Assembly: GCA_003427395.1 (NCBI GenBank)
Contig: BFEA01000015.1
Coordinates: 5,266,751 to 5,327,233 of the forward strand
Direction: 5' to 3'
Origin: Chara braunii
Lineage: Eukaryota; Streptophyta; Charophyceae; Charales; Characeae
Length of the DNA: 60,483 nucleotides
Below, piece after piece: positions 43,075 through 53,225 of the stretch (its first letter is position 1; every line of letters begins with the position of its first letter). The position numbers were made by a program, and so were the translations under genes. Under the pieces are notes generated by a model, which was not told the DNA's origin, ran no database searches, and was given only the letters and a program-made list of their open reading frames with translations.

Positions 43075-43160
43075 CAAACAGAACTGCCCAGTAAACCGGC
43101 CAGAGAGGGAGAAGAGGACAACAAAGGAGGGGCTATGACAAACTGCTTCGTCGGAGTTTC
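43075..43160 (-). mobile_element. Hammerhead element family B, copy 14
   Basis: A truncated copy from the 3' end to within stem II (plus GCTTCGTCGGAGTTTC), preceded by TATATATCG. It lies at the right edge of the nested array. Confidence 0.75.
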
Positions 43161-43309
43161 AGCATAATGCAATTCTATTTATCATTAACATACTCTATCT
43201 CGTAATGCGTTCTTACTTAACGATATTTGAAATACTATTTCTCACTTCACGCACCAACCAGTCGCCGAGTCGGACAGCACATTAGGATGGTCAGAAATGC
43301 ATCTAGCCC

Positions 43310-44720
43310 AAAAAAAAAAAAAAAAAGGAAAGAAACAAAGAAAGACGCATCTGACAACGAAAGCACGCAATGGCCCTTACGCAGCGCACGACGGCGGGCC
43401 CAAGGGAGATCCGGAGGATGGGGCACCAAGGACCGAGTGCCAGCGAAGACGGTGGGAGGGAGGCCCTGGAGGACGAGAAATGGGAGAAGAGAGGTGGACG
43501 GGCAATACGAGGAGAGAGCAAAACGACGGAGCCATTGCGAAACGTAGGAACGTCAAGCAGCAGCAGGACAAACAGCTGGTATAGGAGGGTGGAATGAAAG
43601 GTCGACACATGAGAGGCCGACACGAAGAAAACGAGCTGCCGCGCAAGACGTGTGGGAGGAGAGTGCGAAGAGAGAGGAAAAGGATGCAGGAAAGACCGCA
43701 AAGACGAGCGGCAGAGAAAAGCGCGGCAGGGAAGAGAGCAAACAGAGATAGAAAGAAGACCGCCGTGAAGTCGGAAGAGAAGAGCAGCTGAAAAAAGCGC
43801 AGGCGTAGAGCGGAAGGGAAGGGCACGAAGAGAGAGAGGAAGAGGACAGCAGGGAAGACGGCAGAGAAGAGCGGAGGAGAAAAGCCCGGATGCAGAGCGG
43901 CACGGAAGTTAGCGCGGAGAGAGACCAGAAAAGGACAGCAGGGGAGAGGGCAGAGAAGAGCGGCGAGGAAGTGACCACGGCCAGAAAAAAACCGCCGACA
44001 AAGAGAACAGCAAATAACAGAACGGGCAACAACACGCCGTCGAAAATAGAGGGAAGGAAGGGAGAGAGAACATGAGTGCGTGATAGCGAGAAGGCACGCG
44101 CGGGCAAGAGGGGGCAGGGCCAAGACGGCAGCTACAAGGACATCATCGGAACAGCGGTATAACATAGAGATCAGCAGAGACGAGACAGTACGGCCAGCAA
44201 GACGAAGACGGGATTTACAAGGGGGGGGGTTGGAAAGGAAGGCTGTACGGAATACAACAAAGAACGGCCGAGAACGAGAGCGACGGCTGGGGATGCGAGG
44301 AGGACAACAGGGCACGGAGGGGAACACGACCACAGGGCACGGAGGGAAAAGAGGGCATTGGAGAAGAAGATGGGCCGGACAGGAACAAGATGGGAAGAAG
44401 GCGAAAACACGGGCGAAGCTGCCAGAAGTGGAACATGACGGAGAGGGAGAAGGACGTCCATAGACGACCTGGGCGAGGAAAGGAGGGCATGCAGTCCCAT
44501 TAAGCGAAAGAAAATGGGAGTGAGTGAGGACGGAAGACAACACGGGCAACCCCACAGTGACCATGGACACCGTGCGCAAGGACAAGGGGAGCAAGGATAA
44601 AGAGAATTAAGGAGAACGCAATGGGCAGCGACGACGCAGATGGGCTGGGAGGAGAATAGGCTTAAAGAGTTCACGGCCGCAGATGGACGACGAGAAAGGG
44701 GGGGGGGGCGGGAACCAAGA
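43310..44720. repeat. Purine-rich degenerate repeat region
   Basis: The plus strand is strongly purine-biased with loosely repeated motifs (GGCAGAGAAGAGCGG, GGAAGGGAAGG). Low stop frequency on the pyrimidine strand gives a 405-codon Ser/Leu/Phe/Pro-rich frame (43377-44594). It consists of near-repeats and has no recognisable domain, so I do not call it a gene. Confidence 0.65.
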
Positions 44721-45310
44721 GGAGGTACCACGCACAGAAGACAGCCGGTAGATGAAGCCGGCGGACTTCCCCGCTAAGGCGGTAATCAGTAAGAGGCAGG
44801 GAAAGACAGAGAAGGAAGGCGAGCTACCACACAAAGAAGACAGCCAGTTCATCGCACCTTCCTTGCTGAGGCAGTAATAAGTAAGAGGCGGGGAAAGGCA
44901 AGAGAGAAGGAAGGCGAGACGCAATGATGAATGAATTGGGAAGTATGACAGAAAATTGGGAAGTATGACAGAAGGCCGGATTGAGGCGCCTGCACGGAGT
45001 GACAGGATTCGAACCTATGTGCTATATACTTTTTTATAGTAGAGTAGGTTCAATTGGTACTTCAACGCATTAGCTGAGCCACTAGCTAATATTTTCTCTG
45101 GAACTGTTGTATGTCGTTGTAGGTTCAAGTCCCACATTGCAGCGAAGGAGAAGGGAAACGGGAAAACAGAGAACGCAGCAAGCACACGGCAAACAACGGC
45201 TGTGGCAAAAGACAGAGCACACGGGAGAAAGGGGGGGCAGGAAAGACTGGTTTCCGAGAGAGAGACGACCGGTAGGGAGCAAAGAGAGAGAGACGACCGG
45301 TAGGGAGCAA
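44721..45310. repeat. Tandem duplications and a tRNA-like fragment
   Basis: A unit of about 103 bp (CACAGAAGACAGCC, AGTAAGAGGC) is doubled at 44721-44823 and 44825-44915. GAATTGGGAAGTATGACAG is doubled near 44932-44970. GAGAGACGACCGGTAGGGAG is doubled at 45258-45310. On the minus strand, 44995-45090 has a good T arm (ATAGG, TTCGAAT, CCTGT) and an A-box-like GTGGCTCAGCTAATG, but no acceptor stem, so it is a SINE-like fragment. Confidence 0.6.
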
Positions 45311-45454
45311 AGAGGAGATGACGGGTAGACCGAAGAAGAGAGACGTCAGGAACGTAAACAGTGAAGAACATTAGCATGGCCATTGCTGCTTCCTTTCTGC
45401 AGTTGTTCTGCTGGCTTCTGCCCACGGCAAGACGCTGTGTGCTGAAAGAGAGGA

Positions 45455-45552
45455 GTCGTTTCGAACGTCACTAAAAACTGGACACACACAAGATTAGCAC
45501 GGCCCCTGCGAAAAGGATTGACACGCACAAATACCGGAAACCGGTCCAAATG
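45455..45552 (+). pseudogene. U6: U6 spliceosomal RNA pseudogene
   Basis: The sequence follows U6 from the 5' stem (GTCGTTTCGAACG for GTNCUUCGGNNAC) through AAAACTGGA, AGATTAGCACGGCCCCTGCG and GACACGCACAAAT to GGTCCAAAT. U6 forms the catalytic core of the spliceosome. The AGC triad is kept. The essential ACAGAGA box is replaced by ACACACA and the internal stem-loop carries changes. There is no TATA box at about -30 and no T run after the end. It is most likely a retrocopied pseudogene. Confidence 0.8.
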
Positions 45553-45936
45553 CTATAAACAGAAACAAAACAAAGGGGAAAATTTGGAACGACATAGAAA
45601 AGCAGAGGGCCCCCCTGCTTCCCCGCCCAGTTACTTTTTGGTACACACAGCGATTAGACAACTCGTATCTACCTCCATCCAGATGGACGTCTGTTAACAA
45701 ATTCCATATCAATTGAAATAATGGACTCCCCAGTGTTCCTACTATATCGCTCCAAGACATTATCCGTTCTTTGCGCGGAAAAACACTAGGCACACTCTCA
45801 CACTAGGACCTTTTCTATTCAGCTCTAGACATGATTACGGTCACATGCATCCACGTCTGAAACGTAATTGGAGTCGGATTGATTTTGGAGAGTGCCGGTG
45901 TGAGTCTGCCCTCAGACTAGTGAGTCTGCCCTCAGA

Positions 45937-46047
45937 CTACCGTCTTCCCCCGAACACAAGGCACTATTATTTTGGCTGTATCTGGCCGGACATATAGCTT
46001 GTATACATTCATTTTTAGGGTGCGTTATGTTCGGGGGAAGACGGTAG
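45937..46047. mobile_element. 111-bp MITE with 20-bp perfect inverted ends
   Basis: Ends are CTACCGTCTTCCCCCGAACA and its exact complement. The centre is AT-rich with GGCCGGACATATAGCTTGTA and TACATTCATTTTTA. A related centre occurs at 58679-58715 (GCCGGACCGGAAAGATAGTT). A duplicated GTGAGTCTGCCCTCAGACTA lies just to the left. I cannot fix the target duplication or the superfamily. Confidence 0.75.
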
Positions 46048-46560
46048 TTATATGCGGGACAACAATTAGCTAGAACTTCTCTCCATACGAAGGACATTGG
46101 TAGAAGCTTGGCCGATTGAAGGAAGTAGGATTTGAGCCTCCAACGTTGACGACAACCGAACCAGAATCCACCCTACCACCCAGCCAAAGCTCCGGACTAC
46201 TGACAACGCATTCATTCCTCCATTGACCCCTCCCAATCACCCGTCGCTGACCCCTCCCAATTACCCGTCGCCAAATCAATAGACACCGACTTCCCGACCA
46301 TCCCACTGGGGCGGGAGGATTTGAGCTTACGACATCATCATCCCTTGAAGCAGGCAGTCGGTCACGACTTAAGAAAACTTCTGCCGACTAACGAGAAAGC
46401 CTACAAGAGTGAAATCGATATTAGCATTCTTGCTCTTCTTTTCAATTCGTTTTTTTGTACGTTTCCTCATGGAAGTGCAGAAGCACACAACGGCAGAAAA
46501 GTAAACATTGAACTACGCCCCGTTCAGTATATAGAGAAAAAAATCGGCACGTAAATCGAA
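46048..46560. other. Unassigned, with tRNA-like B-box motifs
   Basis: On the minus strand, GGCTGGGTGGTAG (about 46163-46175) followed by GGAGGCTCAAATCCTAC (about 46124-46140) has the spacing of pol III boxes. A second AAGCTCAAATCC lies near 46318-46329. These may be eroded SINE heads. CCCTCCCAATCACCCGTCGC is doubled at about 46226-46272. Confidence 0.35.
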
Positions 46561-47350
46561 ATACGGTCCAAGCGAAAAACAAAATTGAAAACGGATTGCT
46601 TGCTCCATGGTGTCCAAACAATTGTCATCACAAATTCCGACAGGTTCACCAATCGTCACAGATTGACTGGGGTTTACGGCACGATTGATTGGAATCCATA
46701 ATTTGCCCCTGCTTTACCAAGCATGTTGCCTGATTGACTGAAATGTGCCTGGGTTCGTTCGTGCGACCGAATTGGACCTACCTATCATAATCCCTGAAAT
46801 CCATTCCCATCACCTCTAAATTACTAGTGGATTGACCTCTTAATTACTAGTGGATTGACCTCTTAATTACTAGTAGATTGACTAATCAAATGCTTCAAAC
46901 TTCCATACACTTGATTGCTGAGCCCAATCAATCAATGCTTGTCCCCATCGTACTATAACAGAGACTCAAACGACGCCTTCGGCGCCTTCGTTTGGCAACG
47001 AACCAATCAACCAATCAATTAGTCAATCCCCAAACAATGGTGGATTAACTAATCGCAATGCTTGAAACGTTCACGAACTCGATGTCGCGTCCAATCAACC
47101 AACGCTTATGCCTATTAACTTTTCGATCAATCAACGACTCGATCATCCACTGGATCACTGAATCCCCAACTACAGAGAGATCAAGCCCGCTTAACGAATC
47201 AAATATAAATCCCTTCGCTCCAATATTCCTATTTGTCGACCCGCACCCGTCGAATGAGGTCTACATAATCATCAAGGAAAATATCAGCAGCACTGACTTG
47301 CTCAACAAGTCAATTGTGACAACGACAGGACCTCTAGAGTAATAACCGGA
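46561..47350. repeat. ATCA-rich repeat region
   Basis: Dense CAATCAATCA and TTGATTGA motifs. A 23-bp unit (AATTACTAGTGGATTGACC) occurs three times at 46815-46885. No gene is recognised; a 94-codon frame (47058-47342) follows from the repeat composition. Confidence 0.55.
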
Positions 47351-47419
47351 TCACCTGGCAAATGACTACAGAGACTGACCCACGACGAGAAGACAACGGT
47401 AAATACACAAACGAAAAAA

Positions 47420-47612
47420 AAAAAAAAAAAAAACACGTAACCAATCCAGATTACTGGCATAATAGATATAGATCTACTCCACCTCCCCTCCACTCCCCTT
47501 TTCTGCGCACCCCAACGCAACTCGTAATCATGATCTTGGTTGGGCCGCGCGCCCCCCCCCCCCCCCCCCCCCCCCCCCCTTTCCTCCCCCCCCCCCCCCC
47601 CCCCCCCCCCCC
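47420..47612. repeat. A-run and poly-C tracts
   Basis: An A-run of about 20 at 47416-47436 and two long C runs (47551-47579 and 47587-47612). Such tracts are error-prone in sequencing, so exact lengths are uncertain. Confidence 0.9.
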
Positions 47613-49964
47613 CACGAGGTCCAACGATGACGATAAAAGATTGTTCTGTCTTTTCGATGACGGTAAAAAGGCTGTTCAATCATTCAATGTTGATTCCTTA
47701 GTCTATATAAGAAACGTGGTCAATCGCGCGCCTCTCAGATCTCACCCCTCCCTTTCCTCGGTATATAATCATCTATAACCAAAACAGGCATCCTTATCTC
47801 TCGACGAAACATGTATACATTTTGTCCTCTTAGGTTCCTTTGTTCCCCCCTCGCCACCAACTGTCTGGTAGACTTCACTTCTCCCCTCTTCCTTCGTTTA
47901 CCTCTCCGGAGGCCAACTATGTGCCTCTGGTTTCTCACCCATTGCCACCAGCTTTTCGTCATTAACCAGGGCGGCACCACGCACCCTCTTTTTTTTCCAC
48001 TTCGTCACGTCTTTCTTGGAGATTCCCTGGCCCATCCCTGCTAACTGTCCCTTCCCCATCCCTGCTAGGAGTCCGCCACTCCCATGCCCCGGTCACCACC
48101 CACTCCTCCCGCATCACTTGCTCTATCATCGTCACATCCTCAGGATCACCAGTGTCGCTCACCCGCACTTATCGTCACTTATCCCCGTGCAACGACGGCC
48201 CCATCCCGCCATAATGCCTTCCGCAGCCAATTTCCCGCCGAATTCTTACACGGGTCTTCATGTTTTCTGCTTACTCCTTCCTCCTCCTGTCTCGCTGCCT
48301 GGCTCTGCACATCTACTCGTTCACTAATCAATCCCCCTCGTCTTCACCAACTCCCCCTCCCCCCCCCTTCCGCCTTTTTCTCCGCTCCTACCCCTCCGGC
48401 GCTTGTTCTCTTCCTGTCGAACTGTGTACCCACACTTGCCCCCTCTTCCCTCTTCCTTTGTTTACTCCCTCTGACAACCCCCTATGACGGTATTCCCTTG
48501 TTTACTCCCTCTGACAACCCCCTCTAACGGTAAAAAAGATGTTCACTCCTTCAATGTTTGATTCCTTGGTCTAAATAAGATAAGAACCGTGGTCAATCGC
48601 GCGCCTCTCCGTTCTGACGCCTGTTTTCCTCCCGTGCCACCATCATACACACCCTTCCACCAGTTCAAACAGCTTTCGCCTCATTTGAGTCACTGCGCGC
48701 CGTTCCCTCCTCCTCCCCACTCCCTTCCCCTCGGGCTTATCCCAACCGCATCCACTTCGCGGCACCATATTCTTTAAACAACCTTCCTCCCGTCCGCTGC
48801 GGACCTGCAATGAACCGCCGCCCGTCTGCACCCCCCCTTCGACATCAGATACATCCTTCTCCTCACCTGATCACATCGCTGGCCGGGAAAAAAAAAAAAA
48901 AAAATTTGACCATCTATCTAGACACGATCCAATCAATCACCGACGGTAGCCATTAATTACCTTCGGCAACCAATCAATCACCGACAGTAGCCAGTCAATC
49001 ACCGACGGAAAAAAAAAAAAAAAAAAAACAGCCAGAAGGAAGAAAAGTCGTTAAGTCTGAAATGGTCGGGTGCTGTCCGGATCATTTATCCAAAGAATTA
49101 AATTAGCGTTACGCGTCTCAGAAAACAACCAACTCACCTCCCTTTGTCCTGGAATTCTGCACAATAGAGTCCAGGAGGTAAAAGAAATCTGCCCGCCTCT
49201 CTAGACCCTTCTCCTTTTCCATCCCGCTCACAATCATCTCCACCACCTGCACAAGGACAAAACATCCAAAAGAGGGAGAGCCACATGAACACTTCGTTAA
49301 TTAGTCCCACGTGAGTCTCCATAACGATGCAAAGATTTTTTCGGCGAACAAAAACTATCACGCACCTCCACTCCAACTCACGAATCAACCACCATAACTC
49401 ACATCCTCATTAGGGAAACAACCAACTTCCGTCTCAGAAACAACAAACTTCTAAAAAGAAGAGAAACAAAAGAAGACAAAGAGACGACACAACACAAAAG
49501 AAAGCCACAGGAACAAAATAAAATCGACTTCCACACTCATCCCCATCATGAATACTCGCACAATCTCATAACCATCATGCAATGGTCATAATCACCTATT
49601 AACCTGCGCCACGTGGACGTTATCGCCACATCACGCCAAGAACACCCTTCGACAGACACGTCGATGAGGATCCCGCCTAATGTCAAGGACCACGTGACGA
49701 ACATATCCGAATGACAACAACGCGAATCTTCAGACAATTCTTCTCACCTAAAAATAGCGTTACCACGTGTCCCGCTCGCCTGCCACGTGGACGTGGGAGG
49801 AGGTAAGGTCAGCGGCCGAAAAGGCCAAGAAAGCAGGGCTTTAATTGCACACTACACCCGCTCCCTCTTCCTACACCTCCCTTAATGGCCTGTCTTCTTT
49901 CCCAACCAGACCGAGGGTAGGCAATCATTCACCCACCCCGACATATTCATCCATCGCGAACCGT
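47613..49964. other. Unassigned pyrimidine-rich region
   Basis: No gene is supported. CCTTTGTTTACTCCCTCTGAC-type units are doubled at about 48455-48520. A segment around GTCAATCGCGCGCCTCTC occurs twice (47721 and 48593) with similar flanks, implying a duplication of roughly 870 bp spacing. A-runs are at 48890-48904 and 49011-49028. Confidence 0.45.
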
Positions 49965-49972
49965 NNNNNNNN
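49965..49972. other. Small assembly gap (8 N)
   Basis: Eight N bases, 95 bases before an adapter remnant. The sequence between gap and adapter may belong to another locus. Confidence 1.
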
Positions 49973-50066
49973 CCCGTGGCAACAACGTATGTGGCGGTTG
50001 AGAACACTGTGGTGATTCTTGGGAATGATAGCACTGTTGAACCATTTGACATTCACGGGCTAGAGC

Positions 50067-50104
50067 CTGTCTCTTATACACATCTAGATGTGTATAAGAG
50101 ACAG
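50067..50104. other. Nextera mate-pair junction adapter, complete
   Basis: The full 38-bp palindromic double mosaic end. In the plus frame it yields VSYTHLDVYKRQ, a peptide well known as adapter contamination in predicted proteomes. DNA left and right of it need not be adjacent in the genome. Confidence 0.98.
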
Positions 50105-50154
50105 CTCTATATGGGGGATGAATCTTTCCAGTTCCTGTGTGAATATGCACACGG

Positions 50155-50285
50155 CACACGAAACGAATAAAAACGAGTGCATCTTCCACAGAAACTGGAA
50201 AGATTCATCCGTTACTATGAACAGTAACGAATTCGTCTTGCCACCTCCTGTGAGCAAATGCACTTGGCTTTTTTTCGTTTCGTGT
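50155..50285. repeat. Dispersed repeat family G with local inverted repeat
   Basis: Matches 32850-33000 (GAGTGCATCTTCCACAG, GAGCAAATGCACTTGG). Near it, GGATGAATCTTTCCAGTT (50114) and its complement AACTGGAAAGATTCATCC (50193) form an 18-bp inverted repeat with an 80-nt spacing. It directly follows the adapter, so part of the layout could be artificial. Confidence 0.5.
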
Positions 50286-50409
50286 GGCGTGACGAGGCCC
50301 ATATTCATTGTATCGCGAACTATACGCAACGCCCAGGGCTCCTCCCTGCCGCTCCGCTTGTTCGACAACCAAGTACCCTCACAGGCCAATCATAGAAGAG
50401 CACCGCCCC

Positions 50410-50410
<1 letters not shown>

Positions 50411-50476
<66 letters not shown>

Positions 50477-50486
50477 CCCCCCCCCC
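50411..50486. repeat. CT then C tract
   Basis: About 31 CT units followed by a C run. The Ser/Leu frames over it are not genes. Confidence 0.95.
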
Positions 50487-51809
50487 GCCCGTTCAACTAC
50501 CCTCACGGAGCAATCATACATGGTGAGCTGAGCGTGCTAACCTGCTCCCCGAGCCCATGATGAGCGCACACAAAAGCGTGCTGAGTCGCACAGGAGATAC
50601 TGCTTTTCGACCGCGTGAGGCACTCCAACATCCCCGCCATCGCGTCCCTGACAAACTCCGCATCCTGGCTCCTTTCAATAGTCGTTTCCTTATGCTGGCG
50701 CTTCTTCTGTTGCAACAGGTCCGCTCCCGCCCCCACCCCTCCCCCCGATGCCCCCCCCGCTCCAATGGATGCCCTTCGCAATCGCCCTGCTTCCTCCATA
50801 TTCACTGCATGTTCAAGACATATCAACATAAACCCACAACACCAGTCATCAGTCAAACGGCGTTAGTCCTGTTGCTCGTGTTGTCGACGGCGACCATCAC
50901 TAACAGTGAACCTGAGCCAGGGTATTCGACATACCCACCCTCCGGGGTGAGCACCCTCACGCACTTGAAATCTCGGGCCACATGCAACTCGATCAATCAC
51001 CCTTTCTCTCCCATGCATTCAATCATTTACTACGGACCAAACAATCAACCAATCAATCAAACCAACCGTCAATCAATGGAACCAATTAAGCAAACCAACC
51101 GTCAATGACTTTGCAATTGAATGAAACCAACCTGTCCAGGAATTTGTCGCTCCATCAGTCAAAAGACACAACATAAGTCTGATTGCCCGTCGACGATTCG
51201 GATACCAATCGCGCAAGCGAAAAACACTCGATCGATCTGTTCTGTTACGGACCCCGTATTCAATCACTGTCGCCACTACATAGCTTAGTCAGTATCAGTA
51301 ACCAAGTCAGTCTGACAATTGGACGAGTCTGTAATCGGTCGGTCCGCGGCTGGACGATAGCATGAAAGAAGAGGCGTACGGAGCCTTCGCACGTCCAAAT
51401 CTTCTGCGCGATTTCCTCGCATCACACCTGACCGATAACCTATCATCCCCCTAATGAAAATCATGGACCACATTATCGAACGCACGTCCTATATTAAAAT
51501 TCACTGAAACTGTGAATCGGAAACCCCACGGTTGGACCCTCAAGTGTGCCTTCCTGCACACCCAAACGGGCCTTCAATAGCGGGTCCCACCGGCGACGGC
51601 GAGTTTGCATGCAGTCCCCGCCCCCACGGCACTGTGAGCCGAAACCGGGATGTGCGAGGGCCACCCTGGGACAGCCAGGTTCGGAACACGCCAGACCGCG
51701 GCGGTATTTCCCCGAGGCACGTCCCGCAGCTGTCACGTAAGACTCCCCCAAGTGTTCTGAAACGGATGTCCCACGCGCAGCCTCTGTCTGGACCTGGAAG
51801 GCCTTCGGC
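50487..51809. other. Unassigned, partly ATCA-rich
   Basis: AATCAATCAACC-type repeats occupy 50985-51120. No gene is supported. A 140-codon minus-strand frame (51494-51916) contains CSEPGCPRVALAHPGFGSQC, which looks somewhat protein-like, but I cannot assign it. Confidence 0.4.
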
Positions 51810-52739
51810 TTGCTTCTGTTCGCAGCCCTAAGGCTGCGGTATAGTCGTAGCCCTCTTTGCTTTTTTTTCACGGTCCTCCCCCTTAGGACATACTCACACT
51901 GCGACCCTAAAACCACGAAGTATGAGGACTTGGGAAAGCGGATTTGTGGTTTTAGGCACGGCAGTGGTCAAGCTGCTTTACCATTACTGTGTACCGCGCA
52001 TGGCGAGGAGGCGCAGCCCGGAGGGCGTGGGGTCTTGGAGCGCATTTTGGAGACCCCACCGGCTGACCCTCCGCCCCTCCCAAACGCCCCCCACTTTCCC
52101 GTTTCCCTCGGAGTCGAACTCGAACTTTACCTGAAGAAGAAACCCCTGGGCGCCGTCCAAAACGAATGTTGCACGACCACTGCAGGCTATCGCTGGTCGT
52201 TCGGTTTTTGCCTCTACTGCAACCACCTAAATGACACGTCGGTCTTACGACAACGACCGCACCCTTCTGCTCCATATTCCCGCCCCCTGTACACCACTCT
52301 AAACCCAAAAAGGTCGTCGACATTTACCGGTTGGGAAACCCACTGCGTGCCAAAAATGCAACCGGGTATAGCGCAGCCTCCTGGCTGCAAATTGACTTAC
52401 CATGAGGGCACGGTGTTGGAGGGCACCGAACGCATGCTCGCAAACCTCAATTGTGTACCCGGTACTTGCTCGTGTACCCTGTTGCGTACCAGCCGCCTAA
52501 TCAGGAAACCCCCTGTGCACCAGTGGGCGCTCAGGGACCTCTGTGATGTACCGAGCTCCACGCCTACGGATCTCTGCGGTGTCATGACAAGGGTGTTTGT
52601 CGTGCTTTTTGCAGGTCGTACACGGTGCGGTTGTGGCGATGCAAGGGTTGAGTGGTGCATCATCTTTCGTCTGAACGCACACATCGGCAACTTCAGTCAT
52701 GGCAGAGAGAGTGACAGAGTAATATGTGTGATAGTATAA
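51810..52739 (+). CDS. Unassigned 309-codon open frame
   Basis: An open frame of 930 nt in sequence of ordinary complexity, so length is its only support. It has several Cys-rich stretches (ECCTTTAGYRWSFGFCLYC, CVPGTCSC) but no motif I can name, no clear signal peptide and no neighbouring element structure. It could be an eroded retroelement frame, an unspliced exon or chance. The frame opens on an alternative start codon, which weakens it. Confidence 0.25.
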   Translation: MLLFAALRLRYSRSPLCFFFTVLPLRTYSHCDPKTTKYEDLGKRICGFRHGSGQAALPLLCTAHGEEAQPGGRGVLERILETPPADPPPLPNAPHFPVSLGVELELYLKKKPLGAVQNECCTTTAGYRWSFGFCLYCNHLNDTSVLRQRPHPSAPYSRPLYTTLNPKRSSTFTGWETHCVPKMQPGIAQPPGCKLTYHEGTVLEGTERMLANLNCVPGTCSCTLLRTSRLIRKPPVHQWALRDLCDVPSSTPTDLCGVMTRVFVVLFAGRTRCGCGDARVEWCIIFRLNAHIGNFSHGRESDRVICVIV

Positions 52740-52984
52740 GCGCTTTATTGCATCGCACGGTAGATGACCAAATGTCTGCCAACCTTAGCAGTTGGTGAGT
52801 CGGTCCGTCGGTTTGAGCAACGACTAAAGTACGTGATGAAATTGGTTGGTTAGGCTACCGCTTGCATAGGACTCGCACATTAACACCCAGGACGGTCACC
52901 GCCACAATGGGTCGTCATGACATGTGGCTCCGATTAACCCCGACCATTGTGCTGAGACGTTATCGAGCGCATCGGTCCCGTAGG

Positions 52985-53225
52985 GGGACCCTCCCTCACA
53001 ATAAACAAGAAAAAGTTCAAGTCATTCAAACTTATGGAACAATTGCTCAAACTCCCTCTTTCAAGAACAAAAGAAACATCAAAAATTTCAAAATAAAACA
53101 AGGCGACCAAGCCATCCAACTTAGGAACAATTCCTTGGTCCCTGAAAAGCAAACATAGACAACCCTCGCAAGTCAGAGCAACCAGACGATCAAACTTAGG
53201 AACAATTGTTTGGTCCTCCAGGCAA
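52985..53225. repeat. About 65-bp imperfect tandem repeat
   Basis: Units contain ATCAAACTTAGGAACAATT or variants followed by a GGTCC box and AAACATAG, at roughly 53040, 53115 and 53190. On the minus strand they give repeated IVPK(F/L)D peptides. Confidence 0.55.

Noticed and set aside
43377-44594. 405-codon minus-strand frame rich in Ser, Leu, Phe and Pro
   Set aside because: It lies on the pyrimidine strand of a GA-rich degenerate repeat where stops are rare. The protein is near-repetitive and carries no domain.
49976-50170. Short protein containing VSYTHLDVYKRQ
   Set aside because: The peptide is the translated transposase adapter, a known contaminant.
51530-51760. Possible rDNA spacer or rRNA fragment (GC-rich, ordered)
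   Set aside because: No conserved rRNA core sequence could be matched by eye.
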